A DNA stretch of 64,000 nt from Rhizobium sp. Root1334 (GTDB lineage Bacteria; Pseudomonadota; Alphaproteobacteria; Rhizobiales; Rhizobiaceae). The translations under genes and the position numbers were made by a program. How positions within the stretch are numbered: position 1 is the stretch's first letter; each line of letters begins with the position of its first letter. The stretch is from the NCBI RefSeq assembly GCF_001426665.1, contig NZ_LMEY01000006.1, forward strand, positions 100,755-164,754. Reading direction: 5' to 3'. The notes beneath the pieces were generated by a model. It was not told where the DNA came from. It searched no databases and saw only the letters and a list, made by a program, of their open reading frames with translations. Shown here piece by piece: positions 45,717 through 54,529 of this stretch.

Positions 45717-45971
45717 GGTCAACCCTCCGCAGCAGCACAAATTTACCGGCTTGTTATGAATTTCCCGGCGCTTTACCAAGCAGGCTGCCAACAATGATCA
45801 CCGTTATCTTAGGCCGTTTTCGAAGGAGCAGTCTGTAGCATCACGTAGCCTCTATCGGTCGAGCTTGTATACGGTCCGACAATCCGCCAGGAACTCGCGC
45901 CTTGCCGGCCGGTCATGCGGCGGTATTAGCCTTGCAGGCGTAGGCCACGGTGTTAGCACGCGTGTAATCTC

Positions 45972-45982
45972 AAGTATGTTAC
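45972..45982 (+). promoter_or_regulatory. island box AAGTA-N-GTTAC, copy 2
   Basis: Exact match, N=T, 75 bases upstream of the small gene at 46058. A CATAAT hexamer at 46001-46006 could be the -10 element, 18 bases after the box. Confidence 0.5.
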
Positions 45983-46057
45983 CTCAAATATGACCCGCAT
46001 CATAATATCCTCGCAGCTAGTTACGACGAGACGCATCGCCTGACTGGAGATTTGGCC

Positions 46058-46363
46058 ATGACGGAGCGGACTGGCTTCGAGTTGGAAGATGAGGGGCTGG
46101 CTGCGGCGCTTCGGCGATTTCCAACGCATGCGGCTCAGATGCGTACGTTGATCCAACGAAACGAGAGCTTTCGCGCAATGTGCGATGACCTCGCTTGCGT
46201 TGAGCAGGCACTTCTTTCGGTCGACAAAATGCCTAGCGAGATCCGCGATGAGCGCCGGCGCGAATTCACCGAGCTTGTCGATGGCCTGGCCGTCGAGATC
46301 GAGCGCACTTTGAGCCAGGTAAAAGTCATTTCAATTGCACGGTACATTAATCGTGGGCAATAG
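46058..46363 (+). CDS. small helical hypothetical protein
   Basis: The 101-residue soluble protein is almost entirely alpha-helical by pattern: LAAALRRFPTHAAQMRTLI, a central RNESFRAMCDDLACVEQALLS, and a charged RRREFTELVDGLAVEIERTL. GGAG upstream supports the ATG at 46058. No family was named with confidence. An exact island box lies upstream, so it may belong to the same regulon as the decarboxylases. Confidence 0.7.
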   Translation: MTERTGFELEDEGLAAALRRFPTHAAQMRTLIQRNESFRAMCDDLACVEQALLSVDKMPSEIRDERRREFTELVDGLAVEIERTLSQVKVISIARYINRGQ

Positions 46364-46785
46364 CAGGGAAGGTTCAGCGGCGCCTGGTCACGGACGTTGG
46401 TCGCTCGTGAACTTGGTGCACCGTTGGTCTCAATGGGAATATCTCTGTGATGGCCCTGCCTTCGGTAAGTCGATGGTAGTCGAACGTCATTCGTGAACAT
46501 CCTGAGCCCCCACGAGAGGCCGGAAGGCTGGCATTATTTCTCAACACTACCTTTGCAACCTCGGTGACGGCGATGTGACGTTTTCAGGAAAGTGGCGGCT
46601 TGCAGCCCCATTGGAAGGAGTGAGCTGTATCCTGCACTTGGGCTGGACAACGGTTTTCATTTTCGCGGTCTTCCGCGCTCCAGTTGTTCAGCAACGGCAG
46701 CCGATACCAACCATGATGAATAGCCGGATTGGAGCACAAAAATCGGCGACGGGCCTCCATCCGGCCGGCCCGTCGCCAGGCGGGT
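46364..46785. other. 422-base interval with one terminator
   Basis: Between converging genes. It contains the minus-strand terminator at 46745-46777. No supported gene was found. Confidence 0.55.
46745..46777 (-). terminator. terminator of the ornithine decarboxylase gene
   Basis: GGCGACGGGCC pairs with GGCCCGTCGCC (46745-46755 with 46767-46777). On the minus strand GATTTTT follows. It lies nine bases after the stop codon. Confidence 0.88.
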
Positions 46786-49038
46786 CTATTCCTTGACCAC
46801 GTAGGTGTAGAAGCGGATCTTTCCTTCCTCCCGAACTTGATAGACACCTTGCACTTCGTAGGAAAACCCAGGGAACCTGTTGCAACTGTCTTCGAAGGTC
46901 AGGAAATAGTCGATCATCGGCTGCGCGCGGTCGTCGTAGCGTTCGCCAGGGACGATAATGCCGATTCCCGGTGGGTAAATCAGGGCCAGCGTGGCTGCGA
47001 TACGGCCCTTGACCTGGTCCATCGGGACGAAATCGACGTCGTCGCCGATCAATGCTTCGTTAGCGTCGCGCGCTGACATTGCCTGCTCTGGGAAGGAATC
47101 GTAGCGGAAGCAGAGCCGCTGCAACTCTTTAACGTCCTTCTCGACGAAGAAATCGTGCATTTCCTGGGCCAGCTGCTTCAGCGTATAGCCGCGATACCGG
47201 GCTTCGTTGCGGGCATAGAGACCAGGCACAACCACCGACAGGGGACTGTCCGCTTCGTAGTGCTCCCTGAACCGCTCGAGGGCGGATAGCAGCATGGCCA
47301 TCTTGCCTTCGCCGACAGCTGGGGTCATCAGAAACAGGATGCTTGTGAGGTCGTTCTTTTCCGGGATGACGTTGATCTCCCGCAAATAATTGGCAAGGAT
47401 GGTCGCCGGCAGACCGCTTTTCTGATAGTTGCCAGTTGCGCGGTCGATCCCGGCGGTCGTCAGCATAAACTTGGTCGGGTCGACCATGGCCGCGTCCTCG
47501 CCGAGGTTGCGATAGCCGTGCCATGCAGCGCCCGGTGCCAGCTGCCAGTATGCCTGCTCCCGTGCCAGCACGTCGGTCGGCACGTCCTCCCATTTCGCCC
47601 TCTTGCCGCCATAGTCGACGACATCAGGAACGAACGGGTCGAGAAATCCTTCAAAACGCTGACGAACGGCCTTGCGCGCATTGATGCCGAGCTTGACCAT
47701 ATCGTCCCAGAGCACGTGCCCCGCCTTGTCGGCGTGCATTTGCGCATTGACGTCGAGACTGGAGAACAACGGATAGAACGGCGACGTCGATGCCTGCAGC
47801 ATGAACATCTCGTTAAAGCGCTTGTGGTTCGTCCGGAACGACTTGTCGCGGATATGCTCGTCGCGGACATGGATCTGCGAGGCTTGCGAAAAACCTGCCA
47901 GTTGCTTGTGGGTCGATTGGGTGGCGATCACGCCGGGATCATCTGGGCCGAGTTGAAGCCCCATGGCGAAATGATCTTTCATCAGCGGATGAAAGGCACC
48001 AAAGCCCGCCCAAGCCTCGTCGAAGTGGATGTATTGGCAAAGATGGCCGATCTTCTCCAGAACCTTGCGGGCATTGTAAACGGTACCATCATAGGTGCAC
48101 TGTTCGATGATCGCGACGCGGATCGGGCGCTCCTTCTTCCAGGCATCCGTACCCTGAAGCCGCGGATGATTCCTGATCTTTTCCCGGATGGCGTCTTCGT
48201 CGAATGCCGTCCAGTCGATCGGCCCGACCATGCCGAAACCGTTTCGATCGGTTTCAAGATAGATCGGGATAGCACCAGCGACGAACAGCGAGCCGTGATG
48301 GTTGGACTTGTGGTTGTTCCTGTCGAAAAGGACAATATCGCTGCTGCGCAGCAGCGACGTGTTGACGACCTTGTTGGAAGCCGAGGTGCCGTTCAGGACG
48401 AAATAGGTACGGTCCGCCCCGAAAACCCTGGCCGCCGCCTGCTGAGCCGCCAATGCCGGCCCCTCATGGATCAAAAGGTCGCCGAGCGAAACCATCGCGT
48501 TGCAAATGTCGTCGCGAAAGACGTTCTCGCCCATGTGCTCGTAGAACAGCCGCCCGACCGGGTGGTTCATGAAGAACTGGCCACCCTGATGGCCTGGGCA
48601 TGCCCACGTACGATTGGCATCATAATCATATTTCATCAGCTCACCGAAAAACGGCGTCATCAGCGTCGCGGCATAGCCTGCGACGGAGGCGCGCAATCTT
48701 TTCTCGTAGAACTCGCGGGTTTCGAGATCGGCAATGAAGACGCCTTCGAGATCCTTCAGATAGGGCTCGCTGAATTTCTCGTCTTCCCGCCGGCTGAGCA
48801 TGAACACCGGCATGCGAAAACCGCGCTCCGCCCGCGCCTGGATGACGGCCTCCGCAGCGGCTCGCGAAGTGACGATCGCGCCAAGATCTGCCCCGCTGCG
48901 GATGGCGGAGGCGGCGTCCTCGTCGCTGCAAACGGTCGTTCTGAAATCGAGATGGTCTTCGATCAGCCGAGCGATTGCATCGCCATATTGCGTGCCAACC
49001 ACGAGGATTCGAAAATAGTCGGTCACCGGTATCGTCAT
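46786..49038 (-). CDS. speF: ornithine decarboxylase, SpeF/SpeC type
   Basis: The 750-residue enzyme converts ornithine to putrescine and CO2, consuming a proton. It has the receiver-like wing domain (about 1-105), CPGHQGGQFFMNHPVGR, the cofactor stretch FVLNGTSASNKVVN, DRNNHKSNHHGS and the PLP lysine K378 in QSTHKQLAGFSQ, all close to E. coli SpeF/SpeC as recalled. GGAGG lies five bases before the ATG ending at 49038. It is downstream of potE on the same strand, the reverse of the E. coli speF-potE order. Confidence 0.92.
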   Translation of the reverse strand: MTIPVTDYFRILVVGTQYGDAIARLIEDHLDFRTTVCSDEDAASAIRSGADLGAIVTSRAAAEAVIQARAERGFRMPVFMLSRREDEKFSEPYLKDLEGVFIADLETREFYEKRLRASVAGYAATLMTPFFGELMKYDYDANRTWACPGHQGGQFFMNHPVGRLFYEHMGENVFRDDICNAMVSLGDLLIHEGPALAAQQAAARVFGADRTYFVLNGTSASNKVVNTSLLRSSDIVLFDRNNHKSNHHGSLFVAGAIPIYLETDRNGFGMVGPIDWTAFDEDAIREKIRNHPRLQGTDAWKKERPIRVAIIEQCTYDGTVYNARKVLEKIGHLCQYIHFDEAWAGFGAFHPLMKDHFAMGLQLGPDDPGVIATQSTHKQLAGFSQASQIHVRDEHIRDKSFRTNHKRFNEMFMLQASTSPFYPLFSSLDVNAQMHADKAGHVLWDDMVKLGINARKAVRQRFEGFLDPFVPDVVDYGGKRAKWEDVPTDVLAREQAYWQLAPGAAWHGYRNLGEDAAMVDPTKFMLTTAGIDRATGNYQKSGLPATILANYLREINVIPEKNDLTSILFLMTPAVGEGKMAMLLSALERFREHYEADSPLSVVVPGLYARNEARYRGYTLKQLAQEMHDFFVEKDVKELQRLCFRYDSFPEQAMSARDANEALIGDDVDFVPMDQVKGRIAATLALIYPPGIGIIVPGERYDDRAQPMIDYFLTFEDSCNRFPGFSYEVQGVYQVREEGKIRFYTYVVKE

Positions 49039-49145
49039 GGAAACCTCCGTCACTCAATGTGTGATATCTGCGGATCTCGTCAACGGGGACGCGCCAAGGT
49101 CGAGTCCGGCGCAGCGGAACGTCCTTCGAACTCTGCTGCAGGTAA

Positions 49146-49168
49146 CCCGGGGCCTCTGCTACCCCGGG
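49146..49168. other. hairpin between potE and speF
   Basis: CCCGGGG (49146-49152) pairs with CCCCGGG (49162-49168). Read on the plus strand it is followed by TTTTT, but both flanking genes are on the minus strand, where no T-run follows. It may be an RNA-stability or attenuation element, or a terminator of antisense transcription. Confidence 0.5.
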
Positions 49169-49204
49169 CGCCTGTTTTTCAAAATCGACGGTGAAGGCCC
49201 CACC

Positions 49205-50554
49205 TCAGACCTGCATCGATTTACCAGGATCCTTGACGTGAGCCTCCACTTCCATCCGGTAGAAACGGGCGCTTACGAAACCGAAGAGCGTCCAGCCGGC
49301 GAAGATGCAGAGGCCACCCAGCATCAGCGCCTGCTCGCCGGAACTGATCAGTGCGTAGAAACTGTAGGCCGTCGCAATCATCGCGATGATGTTAGTCATC
49401 AGTGCCTTGCCTTCCGGCACGCCTGCAATCTTCTGGATGGTGATAAGCGCCGCCATCGACATGATGTAGGGCACCAGGTTGGTGACGACGGCGAGATCGA
49501 CCACCTTCTGAAACTGGCTGCTCAGTTCCGGGCTGATGGTCATCAGCGCCAAACCGACTTGCGCGACCAGAAGAATGATCATGCAGACGATGGGCGTTCC
49601 GGCGCGCGTTGCCTTGCCGAAAATCGGCAGGAAGTAGCCGACATCGGCAGAACTCTTGAAGACCTGGGCGACGGTGAACTGCCAGCCGAGCAATGAGCCG
49701 ACGCAGGCAAGGACCATCAGTGCGGTGACGACACTGCCGATCGTCGGGTTGAACATCTGCGCGAATGCCAGTCCGAACGGCGCGCTCGACGCAGCAAGCT
49801 CGGCATTGGGGATCATCCCGGCAATGACATTGGTGGACACGATGTAGATGATGGCGGCGGCGATCGTTCCGCCCAACACGGCGATCGGCACATCGCGTTC
49901 CGGATTTTCCACCGCATCGGCGTTGGCGCAGGCCGATTCCAGCCCAAGGAACGCCCACAGCGTGATGGATATGGAGCCGCCAACCGCCGGCAGGAAATCC
50001 AGATTGTGCGGATTCCAGGCAGCAACCCAGGTGGCGCTGCTGAACCAGAACCAGCCGAGAAGCGAAACCACCACGACGGGGATGATGACGCCCCAGACGG
50101 TAACCGCACCGATACGGCCAGTGATCTTTGCGCCGCCGAAATTGGCGACGGTTGTCAGGATGAGCAGGAAGATGGTCCACAATCCCGTCTGCAACGGGGT
50201 GAGCGTTGCACCGAACAAAACCGTTCCATAGCCGACGGCTGTAATGGCGATGGCCACATTGGCGATCACCAGCGAAAGGCCGTAAGTGTAGTTCGCCATA
50301 TAGTTTCCGGCCTTGCCGAAGGCATATTCGGCATAACCGCCCATCCCCCCCGGCTTGCGGCTCAGCATGCCGCAGCGCGCAAAGGCGTAAGCCAGAGCAA
50401 GCGACCCCCCCGCCGTTATGATCCAGGAAAAGATCGAAATGGTGCCGACCTCGGCGAGTTTGGCGGGCAATAGGATGATGCCCGATCCCATCATGTTGAC
50501 TGCTGTCAAAATGGTCAGCTGTGTGACCGTCATTTTGCTTTGCGTTGCACTCAT
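49205..50554 (-). CDS. potE: putrescine:ornithine antiporter PotE
   Basis: The 449-residue APC-family transporter has 12 helices and runs nearly in step with E. coli PotE from end to end: AVNMMGSGIILLPAKLAEVGT (one longer stretch), GGMGGYAEYAFGK, NYTYGLSLVIANVAIA, WAFLGLESACANAD and VGSLLGWQFTVAQVFKSS. It exchanges ornithine for putrescine, completing the proton-consuming cycle with SpeF. GAGGGGG precedes the ATG. It lies between adiA (upstream, with terminator) and speF. Confidence 0.93.
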   Translation of the reverse strand: MSATQSKMTVTQLTILTAVNMMGSGIILLPAKLAEVGTISIFSWIITAGGSLALAYAFARCGMLSRKPGGMGGYAEYAFGKAGNYMANYTYGLSLVIANVAIAITAVGYGTVLFGATLTPLQTGLWTIFLLILTTVANFGGAKITGRIGAVTVWGVIIPVVVVSLLGWFWFSSATWVAAWNPHNLDFLPAVGGSISITLWAFLGLESACANADAVENPERDVPIAVLGGTIAAAIIYIVSTNVIAGMIPNAELAASSAPFGLAFAQMFNPTIGSVVTALMVLACVGSLLGWQFTVAQVFKSSADVGYFLPIFGKATRAGTPIVCMIILLVAQVGLALMTISPELSSQFQKVVDLAVVTNLVPYIMSMAALITIQKIAGVPEGKALMTNIIAMIATAYSFYALISSGEQALMLGGLCIFAGWTLFGFVSARFYRMEVEAHVKDPGKSMQV

Positions 50555-50641
50555 CTCAACCCCCTCGAAAAATTCTCAGACGGTAACTGCCGCGTTGGTT
50601 CAAGCCGTTGATGAACATCATGTTGAAAGCAGTGTTTGAAA

Positions 50642-50673
50642 ACATCCCGCAGCCCTTTTTCGCTGCGGGATGT
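50642..50673 (-). terminator. terminator of adiA
   Basis: ACATCCCGCAGC (50642-50653) pairs perfectly with GCTGCGGGATGT (50662-50673). On the minus strand a TTTT run follows. It separates the adiA transcript from potE. Confidence 0.9.
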
Positions 50674-50728
50674 CTATTGCGGGCGGTGCTTGGCAAGAAA
50701 TCCATCGCCGCCAAATGCATGGAACCGA

Positions 50729-53029
50729 TCAGCTCTGGGTCAGGCAGTAGACATGATAGTAACCGTCTTCCACCTCCACGCCGTGGGTGTCGTGGGTAAA
50801 ACCTGGGAAGCGAAGATCATAGGCTTCCAGCGCCTTGAGGTAGCCAAGCAGTGGACCGTCAGCGGGTCCCGCATTTTCGCCGGGCATAAGCAGCGGAATG
50901 CCCGGGGGATAGGGAACCACGCCGGTTGCGACCGTGCGACCGGCGAGCGCATCGAGCTTCACCTGCTCAACCTCGCCTCGGACGAGCCGCTCATAAGCCC
51001 GTACCGGGCTCATATCCGGAACGGGCAAGACCGAAAACCCGGCCGCCATCATCTCGGTGGTCTTGAACTGGTCCATAGCTGAGAACATCGTATCGGCGAG
51101 GTCCTTGAGGCCCATGCCGGCGTAGCGATCGCTGTGGTTTTCCATCAGGTCCGGCAGAGCGACCTCCAGGGAAACATTGGCGTCGTAGTCACGCTTGAAG
51201 TCGCACAGTGCGCTTACCAAAGAGCCCCATTTTCCTTTGGTAATGCCGATGGAGAACAGGAAGAGGATCGTGAAATCGGTCGTCTTCTCGGCAACGATGC
51301 CGCGGTTCGACAGATAGGATGTGACGATGCTCGCGGGAATACCGACCGGCATCAATCCGCCGCCTGGGGCCACACCGGGCGTCACTATCGAAACCTTGAT
51401 CGGATCGAGCATGCAATAACCGTCTTCGATGTCGCCGAAACCATGCCATGCAGCACCGGGCTTCAACACCCAGCAGGAAGGGCTTGTCGTGAGTGCCTCG
51501 GCCGATGCTTCGTGGAAAAGCTGTTTGCGTCCGGTTTTCGGATCGGTGACGCTATCGGGCTGCCAGCAGTCGAAGAACCATTCGCTCTTGTCAGCGAATT
51601 CGCTGTTCAGCCGGCCAATCATCTGGCGGAACGCCACAGCCTCTTCGATCGACTCAGTGGTCAAGGCCGCGCCGCCCGGCCCGTCCATCATGGCGGCCGA
51701 AACGTCATTGGAAGCGATGATGGCGTAGTTGGGCGAGGTCGAGGCGTGCATCATGAACGTCTCGTTGAATAGCCCGTGTGGAATCGGGTTCTTGCCATCG
51801 CGAACGTGGATAAAGGACGCCTGCGACAAGGCAGCCAGCAGCTTGTGGGTGGAATGTGTCGCAAAGACAGTGGGCCGGTCCGCGCCGTGTTCGCGAGGAT
51901 CACCATGCATTGCATGCCGATCGCGATATATTGGGTTGAAGCGCGCATAGCCGTACCACGCCTCGTCGAAATGCAGTCGGTTGACGCTGGCGCCCAGAAG
52001 TTCTTCTACTCTCGTTACATTGTAGCAGAGGCCGTCATAGGTCGAGTTGGTGATGATCGCATGTTTAGGTTCACGATCCTCGATGCCGTTCGCAAGCGGA
52101 TTGGCGTCGATGGATTTGCGGATGGCGACAGCCGTCAGCCTTTCGGGCGGGATCGGGCCGATGATGCCGTAATGGTTGCGGGTCGGCACCAGATATGTCG
52201 GGATCGCGCCCGACATGGTCATCGCATGCTCGGCCGATTTGTGGCAGTTGCGGTCACATAGCGCGATCTGGTCCCGGCCGACGCTGGCCATGAGGATAAT
52301 GCGGTTGGACGTCGAAGACCCGTTCGTCACGTGATAGGTGCGATGGGAGCCGAATACACGCGCCGCATATTTCTCGCTGGCGCCGATCGGTCCGGAATGA
52401 TCAAGAAGCGAGCCCAGATCTCCAACCGAGATGGAAAGATCGGATCGGAACAGTGGTTCTCCGAAATATTCGAAAAAGGCCCGTCCGGCGGTGGTCTTGA
52501 GAAATGCCGTACCGCCCGTATGGCCCGGTGTGTGCCAGGAATATTCATAAACCTGTGAAAACCGGGCGAGCGCACCGAACATAGGGGGCAGAACGGTCGA
52601 GCGGTAGCGTTCGATCGCCGCCTGGATGCGTCCGCCAACAAAATCTGTCGTATCCTCCAGCAGCCAGACGAAATCATCAACCTTACTCATGATTTCAGCC
52701 GACACGGTGGATGCGACGCTGCGATCCGCCAGCAGAAACACTGGAACCTTGGCATTACGCTGGCGCAAGGCCTCGACCACAGCTATCGACGGATCGTGAC
52801 CGGACGGTCCGAGATCCCAATCGAGAAGGATGCATTGAAGCGACGGGTCGGAGCGGATGACGGAGATGGCATCCTCATCCGTTGTGGCTGTGACAACAGC
52901 GATATCGCGCCGTTCGAGCTCCGCAATGAGCGCACGCACTGCGCGTCCCGCAGCAGTCTCCGACGCAATTTCATCATCGGCTACAAGGGCCGTCATGCCG
53001 AGACGTCGACTTCCATCTGAATTTCTCAT
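50729..53029 (-). CDS. adiA: acid-resistance arginine decarboxylase AdiA
   Basis: The 766-residue enzyme converts arginine to agmatine. It has the wing domain (about 1-130) and SWHTPGHTGGTAFLKT. LGSLLDHSGPIGASEKYAARV, DRNCHKSAEHAM and LHFDEAWYGYARFNPIYRDR follow closely the E. coli AdiA order, and the PLP lysine is K396 in HSTHKLLAALSQ. Length equals the degradative enzyme, not biosynthetic SpeA. GGGAG seven bases before the ATG fixes the start. It is divergent from a binding-protein gene and adiC across a 604-base control region. Confidence 0.94.
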   Translation of the reverse strand: MRNSDGSRRLGMTALVADDEIASETAAGRAVRALIAELERRDIAVVTATTDEDAISVIRSDPSLQCILLDWDLGPSGHDPSIAVVEALRQRNAKVPVFLLADRSVASTVSAEIMSKVDDFVWLLEDTTDFVGGRIQAAIERYRSTVLPPMFGALARFSQVYEYSWHTPGHTGGTAFLKTTAGRAFFEYFGEPLFRSDLSISVGDLGSLLDHSGPIGASEKYAARVFGSHRTYHVTNGSSTSNRIILMASVGRDQIALCDRNCHKSAEHAMTMSGAIPTYLVPTRNHYGIIGPIPPERLTAVAIRKSIDANPLANGIEDREPKHAIITNSTYDGLCYNVTRVEELLGASVNRLHFDEAWYGYARFNPIYRDRHAMHGDPREHGADRPTVFATHSTHKLLAALSQASFIHVRDGKNPIPHGLFNETFMMHASTSPNYAIIASNDVSAAMMDGPGGAALTTESIEEAVAFRQMIGRLNSEFADKSEWFFDCWQPDSVTDPKTGRKQLFHEASAEALTTSPSCWVLKPGAAWHGFGDIEDGYCMLDPIKVSIVTPGVAPGGGLMPVGIPASIVTSYLSNRGIVAEKTTDFTILFLFSIGITKGKWGSLVSALCDFKRDYDANVSLEVALPDLMENHSDRYAGMGLKDLADTMFSAMDQFKTTEMMAAGFSVLPVPDMSPVRAYERLVRGEVEQVKLDALAGRTVATGVVPYPPGIPLLMPGENAGPADGPLLGYLKALEAYDLRFPGFTHDTHGVEVEDGYYHVYCLTQS

Positions 53030-53082
53030 GGGGTTCTCCCTCGTGTAAGCAGATATGATTTGAGGCCGGAGGAGGTACTGGC

Positions 53083-53310
53083 TTGAAAATCTCGATAAAG
53101 ACGCAGGCAGCCGAGCGGCTGGTCCTCACTATCGTTGTCGCAATCGTAGTATCGCACGCTGGGCTTTGCATCGCGTTGGTCCACGATCTGATGTCGCTGG
53201 CTCAGACGCCGTGGAGGCCAAGTTCGCCAGGACCGAGACCGCATAGAGGATACCGCGAATCTAGCTTTCCTAAGTATCGGTGTCGTAGCTACCGAAAAGG
53301 TACGCGCTGA
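53083..53310 (+). pseudogene. possible remnant or tiny membrane protein in the adi control region
   Basis: TTG at 53083 lies seven bases after GGAGGAGG, the strongest ribosome-binding site in this interval. The first 35 residues form an amphipathic start and a convincing membrane helix (LVLTIVVAIVVSHAGLCIAL). After residue 40 the frame turns into Pro/Arg-rich residues unlike a real protein. It looks like the start of a lost membrane protein, possibly a sensor kinase, or a short coding gene. Low certainty. Confidence 0.3.
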
Positions 53311-53440
53311 CATCTACAGCCACGACCGCGCACTTGGAAAGAAAAGACGGAAAAGGCGAGGCGACACTACGGAGACCATATTGAATTCCTCAGGCATTGC
53401 TGCGTTCGGTTGTATTTTTCTGCAGCCTAGAGAGCATCGC

Positions 53441-53451
53441 AAGTACGTTAC
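53441..53451 (+). promoter_or_regulatory. island box AAGTA-N-GTTAC, copy 3
   Basis: Exact match, N=C, directly merging into the repeats at 53447-53481. Confidence 0.5.
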
Positions 53452-53481
53452 AGTAACATTCGCTGTAACATTCGCTGTAAT
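53447..53481. promoter_or_regulatory. operator-like repeats upstream of adiC operon
   Basis: GTTACAG (53447-53453) and CTGTAAC (53463-53469) form a perfect inverted repeat. A 12-base unit ATTCGCTGTAAC/T is repeated in tandem (53458-53469, 53470-53481). GTTAC-A-GTAAC (53447-53457) is itself palindromic. A compact multi-site binding region is the simplest reading. Confidence 0.6.
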
Positions 53482-53633
53482 TTTTGCCGCCACCTTGCTG
53501 GTTCGATGATTTGCCCCCTTTCAGCCCGCGAATGTGGCAGAGGGCTTGCACCGGACGAAACAGCGTGCCTATCATTGGTGGAGCCGGGAGCGTCTTTGAA
53601 CCTGTGGCTTGCTGGTTTTTAGCGGATCGGCCC

Positions 53634-54506
53634 ATGAGGCGAATGCAGATAGTTCTGGTTCTATGCTTGATGCTTGGTGCGCTCGCAGCGCCGGAGGCGT
53701 TTGCCGAGACGACTTCGCATGCGCCCGTGAAAATCGGGTATGTTGCTGATCAGGCGCCATTTTCTTCCCGCGGCCCGGATGGCATTCCACAAGGCTATGC
53801 GATTGATCTCTGCAACAGGATCGCTGCTGGAATGAGCCCGGCCCAACCGCCGGAATATGTCGAGACGACATTGGCAGATGCGTTCAATGCAGTCGCTGAA
53901 CACCGGATCGACCTTGCCTGTGGCGCGCTCACAATCAATCTCGCTCGTCGCGCGCTCGTGGATTTTTCTCAGCCAATCTTCCTCACGGGCGCCAGCGCAT
54001 TGCTGCGAGATGACTCTCCAAGCGATCTCCGTGAGCTATTTTTTGGAGAACGACCGATCAGTCCGCCCCGTTCTCCGCAAATGCGCGCTTTTGCAACCAG
54101 CCTGATTGGCGTCCACTCTGGCTCAACGACGGAAGCCAGATTGCGCCAAGCCATCGCGGAAGGAGCCTATAGTGCGTCGGTGATCGATTTCAGCAAGCAT
54201 GAGGAAGGCCTGGTTGCCCTCGAAACACGCAGGATCGATGCCTATTTCGCCGACCGCGCCTTGCTGGGCGACCTTCTCAAGAAAGCACAGTCTTCATCGG
54301 ACCTGATCATCGGACGGCGATTGCTGACCCATGAATCCTATGGCATCGCCATGCGACGCGATGATCCGGAATTGCGCCTGCGGGTTGATCGAATGCTGTC
54401 GGAATTCTATCGGAGCGACGAATTCGCCAAACTTCTTCAAACCTATTTCGGCAGCGAGGCGCCGGTCATCAGAACGGAAATACTCGCGCAGGCAATTCCT
54501 GATTAA
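53634..54506 (+). CDS. periplasmic amino-acid-type binding protein, orphan
   Basis: The 290-residue precursor has a signal peptide (MQIVLVLCLMLGALAA, cleavage near AFAET) and a type II periplasmic binding fold: VKIGYVADQAPFSSRGPDG and IPQGYAIDLCNRIA at the start, RIDLACGALTINLARR in the ligand cleft, and a second lobe to the end. The Arg in the INLARR segment matches the carboxylate-binding Arg of amino-acid binders. No ABC permease or ATPase is adjacent. It ends 23 bases before adiC, so it is probably co-transcribed with it. It may deliver or sense arginine or agmatine. Confidence 0.83.
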   Translation: MRRMQIVLVLCLMLGALAAPEAFAETTSHAPVKIGYVADQAPFSSRGPDGIPQGYAIDLCNRIAAGMSPAQPPEYVETTLADAFNAVAEHRIDLACGALTINLARRALVDFSQPIFLTGASALLRDDSPSDLRELFFGERPISPPRSPQMRAFATSLIGVHSGSTTEARLRQAIAEGAYSASVIDFSKHEEGLVALETRRIDAYFADRALLGDLLKKAQSSSDLIIGRRLLTHESYGIAMRRDDPELRLRVDRMLSEFYRSDEFAKLLQTYFGSEAPVIRTEILAQAIPD

Positions 54507-54529
54507 CGGCTCGCCAGGGAGTTTTGAAA

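Larger units (their letters stand above)
53030..53633. promoter_or_regulatory. adiA/adiC control region (604 bases)
   Basis: This interval lies between adiA (minus) and the binding-protein gene (plus). It contains a weak open frame at 53083-53310 and, near the plus-strand gene, an exact island box with inverted and tandem repeats at 53441-53481. Confidence 0.6.

Noticed and set aside
47518-49194. 558-codon open frame on the plus strand
   Set aside because: It is antisense to the ornithine decarboxylase, which has every family motif; no protein features were seen in the shadow.
50555-50640. SpeFL-type ornithine-sensing leader peptide upstream of potE
   Set aside because: No short frame with a ribosome-binding site and Arg/His-rich content could be seen between the adiA terminator and potE.
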